NCBI GenBank assembly: GCA_902765395.1
Contig: CACWZP010000001.1
Span: forward strand, 62,001-126,000
Source of the DNA: an uncultured Eubacteriales bacterium
GTDB lineage: Bacteria > Bacillota > Clostridia > Christensenellales > Aristaeellaceae
DNA length: 64,000 nt
Direction: 5' to 3'
Shown here: positions 54,501-63,176 of the stretch, one piece after another
How positions within the stretch are numbered: the first letter of the stretch is position 1
Layout of the letters: every line of letters starts with the position of its first letter
Made by a program: the position numbers and the translations under genes
Notes under the pieces: model-generated
Databases searched by the model: none
The model's input: only the letters and a program-made list of their open reading frames with translations
What the model was told of the DNA's origin: nothing

Positions 54501-56112
54501 TCAGACTAATGAAACCTCGACGGTACCCATGATCCTGATTAAGCCGAATCAAGATAAAGCGTCAAAGATCAAGTTCAATCAAGATGGCGACTACACTCCT
54601 TCCTTTCTCCAGAATCCAGATAGTGCGGAGTACCTATATTATTGCCACCTGAATCGGGCAGGAAACCACTACCAATTTTATATTCGAACGGCAGCATTGC
54701 TCAACGACTATCTGCAGCGGGAAGATAAGCAGCTCAGGGCCTGGTTTCAGGAAATCAGAGAAAAAGAAATGGTTGACGTGCGGGGAAAGAAGTCGGCCCG
54801 AATCGATATTATTGTTTCCCCGCAACACTTCAGCAACGAATCACTGGTTGCTGCTGTAAACGACCGGGTTTTTGGTGGCGAGGCATACATCATCAACTTC
54901 GATGTAAAGAAGGAGTTCCGGGATAGTTTTGTGGCCAAATTCCAAAATTACCGTTCTGCTTTGGATATGCTGCATCATGATGGTGGGAATGTGGAGCTAT
55001 CACTAAATTTCTACTATGTGGACGACATAATCATGACAGGCAGCACTTTCAACCGCGCTAGATCCCTGATTTCAAGCATGCTGGGGGAATATTCCATGCA
55101 AACCAGAGGGAATAACTCCGGTATATCAATCAATCTATTTAAGGGAATCATTCTATTGGTTAACCGAAATTCAAAACAGACAATGTGTAATTATTTTGTG
55201 TCTGCCGATTTGAAGAGAGATGAGAATGGTTGCCTGCTGTTGCCTGTCTACGCTTTCATAAATCTGAATACGCCTGCCATCCGTTCTTACGGTGATTCCT
55301 GCCCAATTTGCAACAAGCTGGCGCGCATTCATACCTTGGAGAAGGAGTCGTCATTGACTTATGTGGAACGACACTGGCGGGAAAAGTCCCAATACCATAG
55401 ATTGAAAAAGCTGTCTGATGCCAAAGCTGATAAATTAGAGAGGGACAATGAGCACCGGGATGATGAATTCTATCGAACAAGGGGTCTGCGCCGAATGCAA
55501 TGCTCAGAAGCAATCTGGGCACTGCTCAAGACCAATAGCATTTCATCGAAAAACGTACTTGATATCCTGGAAAACGAAATCAACAGATACCTGTGCCGTC
55601 TGTCGCGGACAGATGAGAAAGTTGAGTACCTGATTTCCTTCCTGAAAATCATCTCCAGAGAACATATAGTATTTCAGGAGACAATCCAGCCCGCAGCCTT
55701 GCGAATATTACTAACCCTTTTCTCTATCTTTATCGAGGAGGACGGTGGTCCGGATAGAGCGCTCTACCAAACAGTCCGCACCATAGTCCAAGACTTGGAA
55801 CATCCGGAATTAGCGTACACCCTGTACCTGATCATTATTGCCAGGCTCTGTACTATGGGATCCACAGTGTTCTGCCGTCGTGAGCAATTGGAGGCATGTC
55901 TAGAGACAGGACTGATTTTGGAAGAGAGAGTCCTAACAATGAAGGGCAATTGTTTTGAACCATTTTCAGAGTTTCTCTGCATACAGATTAAAAAGATGCT
56001 CTTCATTACCCAAGACTGCGCTATCAGGGTGGAAGAACTACAGCAAATACTGATGCAGTGTATACAGGATGAATTGAGGAAAGATGGTGAAGTAGTTGAA
56101 GAAAAGACTTGA
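51571..56112 (+). CDS. Giant GHKL-ATPase-like and phosphoribosyltransferase-like protein
   Basis: 1513 aa, not assignable to a named family. Residues about 285-430 resemble a histidine-kinase/Hsp90-type ATPase: N-box ILQVAENIVSHTEGGVLSV and a G2-like YGLAVFRDIVSQYGGCFTVK. The DxGxG box is degenerate (SLVDYSHRS). Residues about 765-1200 resemble a phosphoribosyltransferase: an opening LYWYQIFAHYICDTLLADN and EDILLYGYET segment, then the PRPP-loop motif FYYVDDIIMTGSTFNRARSL near 1150. CPLC (about 960) and CPIC (about 1244) could form a zinc-binding insert. The C-terminal 250 residues are helical. No transmembrane segments or signal peptide. First gene of a tight operon. Confidence 0.75.
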   Translation: MDGYKALIECICSERSLIDVFNFLNAVFHKDIYSQNKLSLVPTFAFHLSELGEEKQQHKGTSPEINLSNMKRFLGFGQNDLDRTQIVLTITVEDDTDLDIFTYRYFFLILNKLLRKQDLAYLDCPDAYYHKVGSYFFLQTLSQTPVELRQRKDGGKSKKLPQDFTLSSEWLPAIYLCNRNSELYKVLANPLFNSMDELKTALQSHSNKGSRLYFAQYEKLREKPLREQYTFCLKHYFMGWLNGMISESKVTERLQSAPGIAQLLFALLCRKIWGYNKQLSWRDAEMLLDICFDFGDCILQVAENIVSHTEGGVLSVRINDNWEKIRHLFQPKNPEKARWYMRISLVDYSHRSILDNVKAKSGIEGLTLSHIFMDPKVINGMPHQKYQRTAEAYEKYLNGSEQIIHHYGLAVFRDIVSQYGGCFTVKSSTQSRITNEESYAPESESIAYHGKEQNIPHIPGSEYDILLPLDKEFLEKQRQPSNPSVLLKPKYIVSSVHREVVFENDTSNHFNGPLSYVVHTAVSADTLGYQQMKEQVIKQSAQILADKLLAKGSEKIKNSVFYFYLSDIAERVFGRTEIVAKIILQVIAELKAKMGWQNNEQDWMCLVLYGFSENRLVQFARQFALFYHRSRGNHLMQGCQLYAVSENYQAEVLFAGVRLSVISDYCRSRRLVTGASLGISDLLTRIASREMTVAGDWEEIEPFPFDLLARMERVEHPQDREQIMLSRHNKWYHKNLETVLQNDIHSGDLGCCLRRVHVRVGNVHLNTFYEGQLLFANLYWYQIFAHYICDTLLADNKLDGTEDILLYGYETYSEQMLFAATQKLREKGRRVYYAVFENPKYITAAELSEQRVRYLEKLLDTPVQRLCVVYLYGIGTTLTTISQKMNVQLEYAFQKSGKKELLDQAYKKGIVIVQVSDKNRFQCDRENYTVSGQEGDLDFLTNGVCNYLIEIQTDWNRAEECPLCLRANSYLDEQPLIQTNETSTVPMILIKPNQDKASKIKFNQDGDYTPSFLQNPDSAEYLYYCHLNRAGNHYQFYIRTAALLNDYLQREDKQLRAWFQEIREKEMVDVRGKKSARIDIIVSPQHFSNESLVAAVNDRVFGGEAYIINFDVKKEFRDSFVAKFQNYRSALDMLHHDGGNVELSLNFYYVDDIIMTGSTFNRARSLISSMLGEYSMQTRGNNSGISINLFKGIILLVNRNSKQTMCNYFVSADLKRDENGCLLLPVYAFINLNTPAIRSYGDSCPICNKLARIHTLEKESSLTYVERHWREKSQYHRLKKLSDAKADKLERDNEHRDDEFYRTRGLRRMQCSEAIWALLKTNSISSKNVLDILENEINRYLCRLSRTDEKVEYLISFLKIISREHIVFQETIQPAALRILLTLFSIFIEEDGGPDRALYQTVRTIVQDLEHPELAYTLYLIIIARLCTMGSTVFCRREQLEACLETGLILEERVLTMKGNCFEPFSEFLCIQIKKMLFITQDCAIRVEELQQILMQCIQDELRKDGEVVEEKT

Positions 56113-57613
56113 GTTTTACGCATCCATGTATTTGGAGTCAATCTGCGACGAAACCCGATTCTCGTTCCTCGAGCATTGGGAATGTGATCAGGGATACAGC
56201 GCAGATAAAGTTGGAGCCTTCAGAGAGCAGATCGAGACGGAGGATTACAACACTCTAATCAAGTCTTTCCGGGAACTAATGAAGGCGAAAAAGGCCGTCA
56301 TGTTTCAAACCAGGACCCAGGAAAACCTAACCATGGAGACAGAATACCGCAGCATTACTGTGCTGACAAGTTCACAAGCTGAGCGGGTCGACATTCTGCG
56401 TTCTGAGCTTCTGGATTTCTACCGCAGTCATGAGCCAAATAAAGGCCGACCTTTTAGCTGTATACTGCTGGACGTGAAAGACTCGGTTCGCGTGGTCCTG
56501 GTGGGTAGGGATCAGGAGGATCTGAACGTAAAAACCTATGTGCGAGAACCTTGTACCATTGCTTATGTCAGGCTGGACTATAGCGATCATCTGCACAGTA
56601 ATGAGATCGGAAGTATCTTTTTTGCCTTTTTTTACGATGAGGAACAGAGTAATGACCTGATGGGAGTGTTGAAACACCTTCAGGGGTTTTTGTCCTTCCG
56701 TCACAACCTAAAACAACGTATAGAAAAGGACTTTAATGGTAACCTGTTTGGAAAACGTACTGAGGAGGCTTGGCGTATCGACTGGCTATCCATTGAAAAG
56801 GCTGGTGCGCATACCGATAGTTCTGGTGTCAATCGATTGATCAATCAGCGATCTCCGAAAAGCAACGAAGATATTCTTGACACTCTGTTTGGGTCCGTAG
56901 ACACCAGACCGGAGGATAGTAGCCAGTTGCTTAAGCTCACCTACAATATCCTAATCGCAATGTATTTTCGGGCGGTTATTAGCGATAGAGATGATCAATT
57001 TGCATCGGCAGACAACATAGAATGCGGCGAGGGGGGCACATATTCCAAGGTCAGCGACCTGATCCGATTTTCTGAAAAGGATTATAAGGAACTCAAACTG
57101 CGCTTCGGCAATAACCAAAGTGCAGAGGATGTCAACAACGCACTGCTGTATGGGGCATACAACACAATTCGAAGTCAGGATGGTAAAAGCAACTACACCG
57201 GTTTGCCAGCCTGTAAACAGATTTCTTTTCGGAGAAAATACCTGCAGGCCTTTCTGGTGGATATTCTCTGTAATATTGTAACCTATGGCACGAAAGATGA
57301 ATATGCGGAAATTTACGTAGAAGATCGATATGATTTGCCAGGATATCTGGTGTTCCGAAATCAGGTCGTAAACAATTCGGACGATCCGGAGGAGTGGTGC
57401 AGGGAAGAGAACTATAAGCTAAAGCAGTCTATTGAATTCAACCATGTGGAAACTTCCATCTCCAAGGGTTTTTCTCTTGGATGCATCGCCCACTGCGTTC
57501 GCTGGGCAGGAGAACTGACTGCGAACTACTCCTGTAAGGACGGAAAGACATATTTCACCATCAAACTACCTATAATACAGTCAAAGAAAGAGGAGGGTAC
57601 GGCAAATGGCTAA
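56096..57613 (+). CDS. GHKL-ATPase-like protein, second gene of relay-type operon
   Basis: 505 aa, unknown family. The C-terminal 130 residues look like a divergent GHKL ATPase: YLQAFLVDILCNIVTYGT as N-box, YLVFRNQVVNN as a degenerate G1 strand, SISKGFSLGCIAHCVRWAG as G2, and FTIKLPII as the final strand, as in histidine kinases. The N-terminal part is mixed alpha/beta without known motifs. It overlaps the upstream gene by 17 nt. The first available start is TTG 56096; ATG 56126 is an alternative, but neither has a strong ribosome binding site, implying coupling to the upstream gene. Confidence 0.72.
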   Translation: MKKRLEFYASMYLESICDETRFSFLEHWECDQGYSADKVGAFREQIETEDYNTLIKSFRELMKAKKAVMFQTRTQENLTMETEYRSITVLTSSQAERVDILRSELLDFYRSHEPNKGRPFSCILLDVKDSVRVVLVGRDQEDLNVKTYVREPCTIAYVRLDYSDHLHSNEIGSIFFAFFYDEEQSNDLMGVLKHLQGFLSFRHNLKQRIEKDFNGNLFGKRTEEAWRIDWLSIEKAGAHTDSSGVNRLINQRSPKSNEDILDTLFGSVDTRPEDSSQLLKLTYNILIAMYFRAVISDRDDQFASADNIECGEGGTYSKVSDLIRFSEKDYKELKLRFGNNQSAEDVNNALLYGAYNTIRSQDGKSNYTGLPACKQISFRRKYLQAFLVDILCNIVTYGTKDEYAEIYVEDRYDLPGYLVFRNQVVNNSDDPEEWCREENYKLKQSIEFNHVETSISKGFSLGCIAHCVRWAGELTANYSCKDGKTYFTIKLPIIQSKKEEGTANG

Positions 57614-58274
57614 ACTATTGATTGTTGAAGATCATTTGAAAATGGTTCGAATGATCCAGAAGCATATTCAAGGGATCAATCCACTATTAACATCAGGAAA
57701 CACGTTCTGCTTTTCACCAAAGCCCCCGCTGAAGCTATGCTCTCTGGACAGTATTCCGAACGAACCTGACCGTGTTCTTTTGGCAGGAGAACAGAATACC
57801 GTCTTCTCCAGCGTTTTCACATTTCTGAACGAACACTCATACGAAGACGTACTGATTCTTATTGATGTGTTGCTTAATTCCCAAAATATTAGTGCACCAT
57901 CGCTTGAGCGCTACCGAGCGGATCGTGAATACAGCTGCGAACTGTACGCTGAGCTGCTACGCGTGAAAAACGGAAAGCAGATTCCTAATTGCAATAATAT
58001 CAATCCTAATCGATATTTTCATGTTATATACTCCCGATCTGACTCTAGTATTGGCGTGGTAGCTGCAGCGTTGTCAGAATTGTACTGCAATCAAAGTAAA
58101 ACCGACAAACAGTTTTTCCCCAAAGAGTGTTCTTTATTCAAGAATATTTCCTGGTGCAGGAATGGATATGATGCCACGGATCCGGACTTCGGCGTGTCCG
58201 AATCTCAGAAAGACGGCAGTACTCCGTTGGCCCTGCCCTCAGGATATAAAGAATTCATCAGAGATTTGAAGTAG
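57606..58274 (+). CDS. Divergent receiver (REC)-like protein
   Basis: 222 aa. The N-terminus AKLLIVEDHLKMVRMIQKHI is that of a response regulator receiver. A second Asp lies in EDVLILIDVLLNSQ, at the place of the phospho-acceptor, and a Ser follows in FHVIYSRSDSS, at the position of the conserved Thr/Ser. Long insertions separate these strands, and no output domain is attached. Read with two upstream GHKL-like proteins it suggests a phosphorelay or a decoy receiver. GAGGAGGG precedes the ATG, which overlaps the preceding stop by 8 nt. Confidence 0.7.
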   Translation: MAKLLIVEDHLKMVRMIQKHIQGINPLLTSGNTFCFSPKPPLKLCSLDSIPNEPDRVLLAGEQNTVFSSVFTFLNEHSYEDVLILIDVLLNSQNISAPSLERYRADREYSCELYAELLRVKNGKQIPNCNNINPNRYFHVIYSRSDSSIGVVAAALSELYCNQSKTDKQFFPKECSLFKNISWCRNGYDATDPDFGVSESQKDGSTPLALPSGYKEFIRDLK

Positions 58275-58285
58275 GAGGAACAGCT

Positions 58286-59479
58286 ATGACCTATATCTCG
58301 GGCATTCCTGTAAAGCGATTGGATGATAAGTGTAAGGAACCTGCTACGCCGGGGATCTATTACCACTATACCTCTCTGGAAACCCTGTGGGCTATTTTGG
58401 ATTCGGATACTCTACGAGCCACCCAGGCTCGGTTTTCCAATGATAGCGAGGAGATCAAAAAGGGGGTACACCTTCTCAAGGAACTGTGTTCCCAACATAA
58501 AGGCGGCCCATTAGAAAAATACACTAACCAGCTTGAGTACGGAAGCGGGGAGGATATCGACTGCTATATTGCCTGTTTTTGTGGTGCTAACGATGTCTTA
58601 AGCCAGTGGAGGGGGTATTGTCGTAACGACGGGGTAAGTATTGGCTTTGCGTTTGATGAGACGCAACGATGTTTCTATTTTTCTGACGCTCCCGACAATG
58701 AGCAAGAACCTCAAAAGATTCATCTTTATCCGGTCTGGTATGTTGCTGAGGACAGTCAGGTCTACAAAGAAAAGAAAATTATTACCGAAAATAACCTAAT
58801 AGAAGAGCTAATGGAAAAGCTGGAGACGTTAGATAAGCTATCTGATGAGCAGACCTGCAAGGTGTTTATTGACGCAACGATTCCGCTGATCAAACACGCG
58901 GGCTTTTGTGAAGAAGACGAGTATAGGCTTATTATTCAGAACACGCTATTGGAACACGGCGGAAAAGTTACATTTCCTTTGAATAAGTATGTCCAGTATT
59001 CCCCGATGGAGGGATTGAAAAGGCCTTATATCACTATCGGTTTCGGCAAAAATCGAATGGATTCGCATGTGAAAGAGGTAAGGTTATATGGACTAAAAAG
59101 AAGTAGCGAAAAAGAACTGCGTCGTCTTATGTTGCCAGCTCATATCAGAAAAAAGCGCAATCCGGAATATCGAATTATACATGAAAAAGGCTGGGCAGGA
59201 ACGCCGCAGATTGTTATTGGGCAGGGTAAGGATCAGGAAGATGTATTTGAAGCCCTTGACCGAATTCTGACCGCGGACGCAGGACAAGACAACCGTCTCT
59301 TTCCAGATGTAAAGCTTTGGTGTGAGGGACATCTGCCGATCCGCACCATTATGGTGTCCCCCTGTCAGAATCAAAAGGAAGTCATCGAATCTATTAGGCA
59401 CTACTGCCTTCATAAGAAATACTGGATGAAGTATGTGGAAATAGGTGGTTCTTCTACGCCGTACCGTAGGCCAAAATAA
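58286..59479 (+). CDS. DUF2971 protein, probable effector of the operon
   Basis: 397 aa. DUF2971 features: YYHYTSLETLWAILDSDTLR at the start, RFSNDSEEIKKG, ACFCGANDVLSQWRGYCRND and GVSIGFAFDE. DUF2971 proteins occur in defence islands and may have an ADP-ribosyltransferase-like fold; this is inference. Residues about 300-395 form a second alpha/beta segment (EKGWAGTPQIVIGQGKDQED) beyond the DUF. It starts 11 nt after the receiver gene behind AGGAGG, so it is the last gene of the operon. No membrane segment. Confidence 0.78.
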   Translation: MTYISGIPVKRLDDKCKEPATPGIYYHYTSLETLWAILDSDTLRATQARFSNDSEEIKKGVHLLKELCSQHKGGPLEKYTNQLEYGSGEDIDCYIACFCGANDVLSQWRGYCRNDGVSIGFAFDETQRCFYFSDAPDNEQEPQKIHLYPVWYVAEDSQVYKEKKIITENNLIEELMEKLETLDKLSDEQTCKVFIDATIPLIKHAGFCEEDEYRLIIQNTLLEHGGKVTFPLNKYVQYSPMEGLKRPYITIGFGKNRMDSHVKEVRLYGLKRSSEKELRRLMLPAHIRKKRNPEYRIIHEKGWAGTPQIVIGQGKDQEDVFEALDRILTADAGQDNRLFPDVKLWCEGHLPIRTIMVSPCQNQKEVIESIRHYCLHKKYWMKYVEIGGSSTPYRRPK

Positions 59480-59712
59480 TAGGTGAACAAACAGGAGGCC
59501 ATCCCAGATGTTGTGAAAACTTCCAAGAGAGTGTAGAATTGAGACATATTGATGGAGGTGAGTATTCCGCTCCAGAACGAGCACTGCGACCGGCCGAATT
59601 GAGCAGTAAGACCGGCGACGTTGAGCAGCGATTCCGCTGCCGTTGAGCACCCTGTATAATGAATATCAGCATCTGCTTTGCAGGTGCAATATTCATTAAG
59701 GAGGTCATGTGT

Positions 59713-60195
59713 ATGACCAACTACAGGGAGATACTGCGACTGGACAGTATCGGGTTGAACAAGACGGAGATCGCTGCGAGCTGTGGCTGCTCCAGGAACA
59801 CGGTTGCCAGCACGCTGAAGCGAGCAGTGGAGTGCGGGCTGAGCTGGCCGCTTCCGATGGACATGTCGGATCAGCAGTTGGCGGGGATTCTGTATCCGAG
59901 CGCTGCGGACAAGCCGGAATACAGGATGCCGGACTACGAATACGTATACAGGGAGATGCAGCGCAAGGGCGTCACGCTGAACCTGCCCTGGCTGGAATAC
60001 GTGGAGAAGTGCCGGCTGTCCGGAGATGTGCCGTACCAGTCCACGCAGTTCAACAAGTACTACGGCGAATACTTCGCCAAGCACAGCGCTACCATGCATC
60101 TGAACCACAAGCCCGGGGAGATCATGCAGGTAAACTGGGCCAGGGATATGTCTTTGGGAGATCGCACACAGCAGAGAATGATGGCCGTGTTTTAA
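59713..60195 (+). pseudogene. istA N-terminal fragment (IS21 transposase)
   Basis: 160 codons of a transposase normally about 500 aa long. The HTH (LNKTEIAASCGCSRNTVAST) and the start of the DDE core (MQVNWARDMSLGDRT) are visible. The frame then stops at TTTTAA exactly where the inverted piece begins. AAGGAGG lies 9 nt before ATG 59713 (an alternative ATG is at 59707). Confidence 0.85.
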
Positions 60196-60431
60196 TACTC
60201 AGCCAGTTCATGGTAGAACTTTTTCAGCGTTACTTCGTTGTGGTCATGCTTTTTAGGGCTGGTTTTCAGGTTGTCACACTGCAGTGTCCTGGTCACGCCG
60301 CCGATGTAGCGGAATGTGTTGACGTGCGCGGCTGTCCAGCACTCCTGATTCATGGAGAAGGAGTCCTCGATATGACTATATCTGTCAGTAGGATTTGTTA
60401 TCCTCCATATATCTAACAAAACATTATCCAC
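60192..60431 (-). pseudogene. istA internal fragment, inverted
   Basis: Minus-strand codons reading SHIEDSFSMNQECWTAAHVN, then GGVTRTLQCDNLKTSPKK, match the catalytic-core section of IstA (WTAAHVN.F...GGV.R.L..DNLK) that should follow the fragment at 59713-60195. It is an internal piece without its own start signal. Confidence 0.75.
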
Positions 60432-60552
60432 AAACCTTATATCAGCAAAGAATACTCATGCTAGTTGAAATATGAGGATGACAGTAAACACTTATTCTAC
60501 ATCATCAATTTCGAGTTGTTTCCCTAACAATATGTTCTATTTATTCTTATGG

Positions 60553-60819
60553 TCACTCAATGTATCGCAATAAACCTCTACCACGAAAAACAACCAGCCT
60601 CCGTTTTATGAGTGCATCTAGTGTTGAAAAAAGAATTTTCTCGACTTCTGTGTCGATGTTCTGTATTCCATGTTTCGTCCCGTCATTGACAACTCCTAAT
60701 ACTGCGTCTTTCAGTTCACTAAAAGTGAAAGGATTAGTTTGTTCATAAACTGTATCAGAAACCAGCACCTGTAGATCTCCTAATGAATGAATGTCATTTC
60801 CCGTCTTAACGTAGCACAT
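60553..60819 (-). CDS. Small partner protein of the HD phosphohydrolase
   Basis: 88 aa, unknown family. Mixed helices with a basic C-terminus (TLDALIKRRLVVFRGRGLLR), of winged-helix appearance. GGAGGAG lies 5 nt before the ATG at 60819, which is 43 nt downstream of the HD gene stop. Likely co-transcribed with it and a possible regulator or cofactor. Confidence 0.65.
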   Translation of the reverse strand: MCYVKTGNDIHSLGDLQVLVSDTVYEQTNPFTFSELKDAVLGVVNDGTKHGIQNIDTEVEKILFSTLDALIKRRLVVFRGRGLLRYIE

Positions 60820-60862
60820 TGTTTCTCCTCCTCAGTATTTTATATGCAATTCTACAAGAAAA

Positions 60863-62968
60863 CTATGCCAAATTTATCCCAAACTCTTTTTGATATTGCT
60901 CTGCAAGCTTATTCGCAAGTTTATCGATGATCAGATTCCGTAGTTTATTGATTTCACTTTTCGGATCAATGCACTCAGGATTAAAGCGAACAAAATAGTG
61001 TACTGGAGCATAGTTCAACCCTACAGCTTGAATCAAATCGCCTATAACTCTCGCATTATACAAGGATACTTTGCCATCATTATCATAAAGAGGTATAGAT
61101 TCTTGAGGAATTTCTTTGTCTGGAGTTGGCAACAAAGCACTTATACCATTCTTAATTTCATTTGAATAAAGTAAACAGTCCTTTACACATGTTGAACCGC
61201 TGACATGTTGTTTAATATCCTCTTTGATTTCTTCCCATGGGTCGATACCCATATCATTTTTGAAGAACATTGTATATTCATGTCTATCCAGTAAACCAAT
61301 GCAATGTTCAAGCTTTGATGCTTTTGCAGATAAGCTTGATTTATTCAAAAGAAGATGCAGTTGCTTAGACAATTCATTTTTGTCCGTTATCCTTCCGATG
61401 ATGTCAATTAGATCATTTTCAGCCTGTTTTTTCAAATCTTGTACATGCTTTTCCATTGTGTCAACAGAAAGTGATAGCTTCTCTAAGGCCGCGATATATA
61501 TATCGTTTAGGTCGCAGCCTCTCTTAATTAGGCAGTGATAATTGGTATAATTCAATAGGATAGTCTCTAGGCAGGCCAGTACATTTTCCGTGTTTTCTTT
61601 TTCAACTTGTTCCAATTCTTCTGTTGCCAACAAGTCATTAATATTGATCAAACAGTTTTGCAATTCTGTAATTAACCATGAATCGTTCCATTGAGAAATC
61701 TTCATATCTTCTGGTCCCCATTTTTCCTCTAAAGGCAGCCAGAGCTTTTCTATTTCTGTAGACCAAATATATCTCCTATCAGAAGAAGAAAGATAATTCT
61801 CTGCGATTGACTTCACGCTTTTTTGCAAAAGCATTGCGGTCTTTAGGCAGCGATGATTCGCATTTATCCTACTGAATATTTTAAATCGGATCAGCAATAT
61901 ATCATCTATGTCTTCAGCAATCTTTTGTGGGAATGCAACTTGAAAAGGATACTTTAAGTTTTTGGATTGTATTAGTTTCGCAGATTCAATAATCCGTTTA
62001 TACGGGATTCTACCCCAGTCCACTCCTGAGTTTACACTATCACGAACAATATAATCAAGACGGTCAGCATCAAATGGGCCATCTATAATCCGGTGTATTC
62101 CAGTCCAAAATTGGTCTTTTTCCTCAAGAATTGCAAATGTAAACTCATATATTGTGATATAATATGGAATGTAATCAGGCTTGCATTGTTTTAGTGTCTT
62201 AACAAAGCAACTAGAGAATGCTGTTTCTAAGAATTCCAGACCTATAGCCTCATGCAATGCTGGTGCCTTTCGATTAGTGGCACTTTTGATATAGCGTTCT
62301 TTGGTTGCTCGACCAGAAAAATGATTAATAAGGTTAAAGAAATCCTGCTGTTTTTTAGTCCTATCCGAAGCCATATCGATATTCTCTCTCATTGTTGTCA
62401 GAACATCTTCAATAATATGACTAAATGGGGGATGCCCAACATCATGAAACAATGCTGCAATTCGTATTGCTTCTAAAATGCATATATAGAGATATCGATG
62501 ATTCTCGTCGGATAAATCTGGAATAAAATGCATTAATGCTTTATCAATTTCATTGCTGACGTCTTTATTTAGTGTTGTACTATCAAAACGATGTAGACGG
62601 TTTAAACGGTCAATATATCCTCTAACTTCTGAAATTTGATATACTGGCAGATTTATGGGGTTCTTTTTAATATCATTCCAAAGAATATCAAATCGCTTGC
62701 TTGCGTCTTGAAAGAAAAGATCAATTGTATCCTTTTCAGAATTTGCAACAGCATAATGGAACATCTCAGCTGCTAACTGCATTGTCCCAATTGAATGTTC
62801 ATATCTTTTTGTTCGATTTGAAGGAAAAGTCATATAGACTGTTGAACTTTGATAAACATCATGCAGTCGGTAAAAAAACGCTGTTGAGGCCATGTCAGAC
62901 TCTAATTGACTTAAGTAAATGGTATCATGTATACTATCAGTAATTTGGCGTAGGCGTCTCTTTTCCAT
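60863..62968 (-). CDS. HD-domain phosphohydrolase (dNTPase/SAMHD1-like)
   Basis: 701 aa. The metal site of dNTP triphosphohydrolases is complete: His in KRYEHSIGTMQLAAEM, His-Asp in AALFHDVGHPPFSH, and the distant Asp in FDADRLDYIVRDS. Such enzymes degrade dNTPs, and several act against phages by draining nucleotide pools. The C-terminal 300 residues are long helices of unknown role, longer than in housekeeping dGTPases (about 450-500 aa). AAGGAG precedes the ATG. The DNA is the most AT-rich of the window, pointing to a separate donor. Confidence 0.83.
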   Translation of the reverse strand: MEKRRLRQITDSIHDTIYLSQLESDMASTAFFYRLHDVYQSSTVYMTFPSNRTKRYEHSIGTMQLAAEMFHYAVANSEKDTIDLFFQDASKRFDILWNDIKKNPINLPVYQISEVRGYIDRLNRLHRFDSTTLNKDVSNEIDKALMHFIPDLSDENHRYLYICILEAIRIAALFHDVGHPPFSHIIEDVLTTMRENIDMASDRTKKQQDFFNLINHFSGRATKERYIKSATNRKAPALHEAIGLEFLETAFSSCFVKTLKQCKPDYIPYYITIYEFTFAILEEKDQFWTGIHRIIDGPFDADRLDYIVRDSVNSGVDWGRIPYKRIIESAKLIQSKNLKYPFQVAFPQKIAEDIDDILLIRFKIFSRINANHRCLKTAMLLQKSVKSIAENYLSSSDRRYIWSTEIEKLWLPLEEKWGPEDMKISQWNDSWLITELQNCLININDLLATEELEQVEKENTENVLACLETILLNYTNYHCLIKRGCDLNDIYIAALEKLSLSVDTMEKHVQDLKKQAENDLIDIIGRITDKNELSKQLHLLLNKSSLSAKASKLEHCIGLLDRHEYTMFFKNDMGIDPWEEIKEDIKQHVSGSTCVKDCLLYSNEIKNGISALLPTPDKEIPQESIPLYDNDGKVSLYNARVIGDLIQAVGLNYAPVHYFVRFNPECIDPKSEINKLRNLIIDKLANKLAEQYQKEFGINLA

Positions 62969-63134
62969 GGTTGCTTCTCCTTCATCTTTGTATTATGTTA
63001 TGTTTTTACACAATACATTTCACTTTTTACCCAATATTATGAGTCACATCCTAAAGCTTTAAAAACTCCTTCTCCTTCCCGCACAAAACCTTTTAATGTA
63101 TCATGCTTTGTCATATAGATTGTCTTTATCTACC

Positions 63135-63165
63135 ATTATAGACAATATATACCATCGATTTGCAA
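63135..63165 (-). promoter_or_regulatory. Putative promoter of the HD gene
   Basis: Minus strand: TTGCAA (63160-63165), 19-nt spacer, TATAAT (63135-63140). It overlaps the inverted repeat ATTGTCT/AGACAAT (about 63119-63146), a possible operator. The spacing is longer than ideal. Confidence 0.4.
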
Positions 63166-63176
63166 GTGCTTTTCTT

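Larger units (their letters stand above)
59480..60431. mobile_element. IS21-family remnant
   Basis: A decayed IS21-type element. Several TTGAGCA motifs spaced at 59598-59658 (TTGAGCAGT, GTTGAGCAGC, GTTGAGCACC) recall the multiple terminal repeats of IS21. Two istA fragments follow in opposite orientation; istB is missing. Confidence 0.75.
46336..63170. mobile_element. Integrated genomic island (Tn916-like integration module, defence-type cargo)
   Basis: Left end at the tRNA-Thr 3' end, with integrase, excisionase-like and sigma-like genes on the minus strand. From about 49 kb the DNA is clearly AT-richer than the flanks. The segment 60.4-63.17 kb is the most AT-rich. GC-rich sequence resumes within the glycerophosphotransferase gene at about 63.18 kb. 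No relaxase, coupling protein or T4SS gene is present, so it cannot self-transfer as seen. A second copy of the tRNA end (attR) was not found in the window, so the right border may lie beyond 64 kb. Confidence 0.7.
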
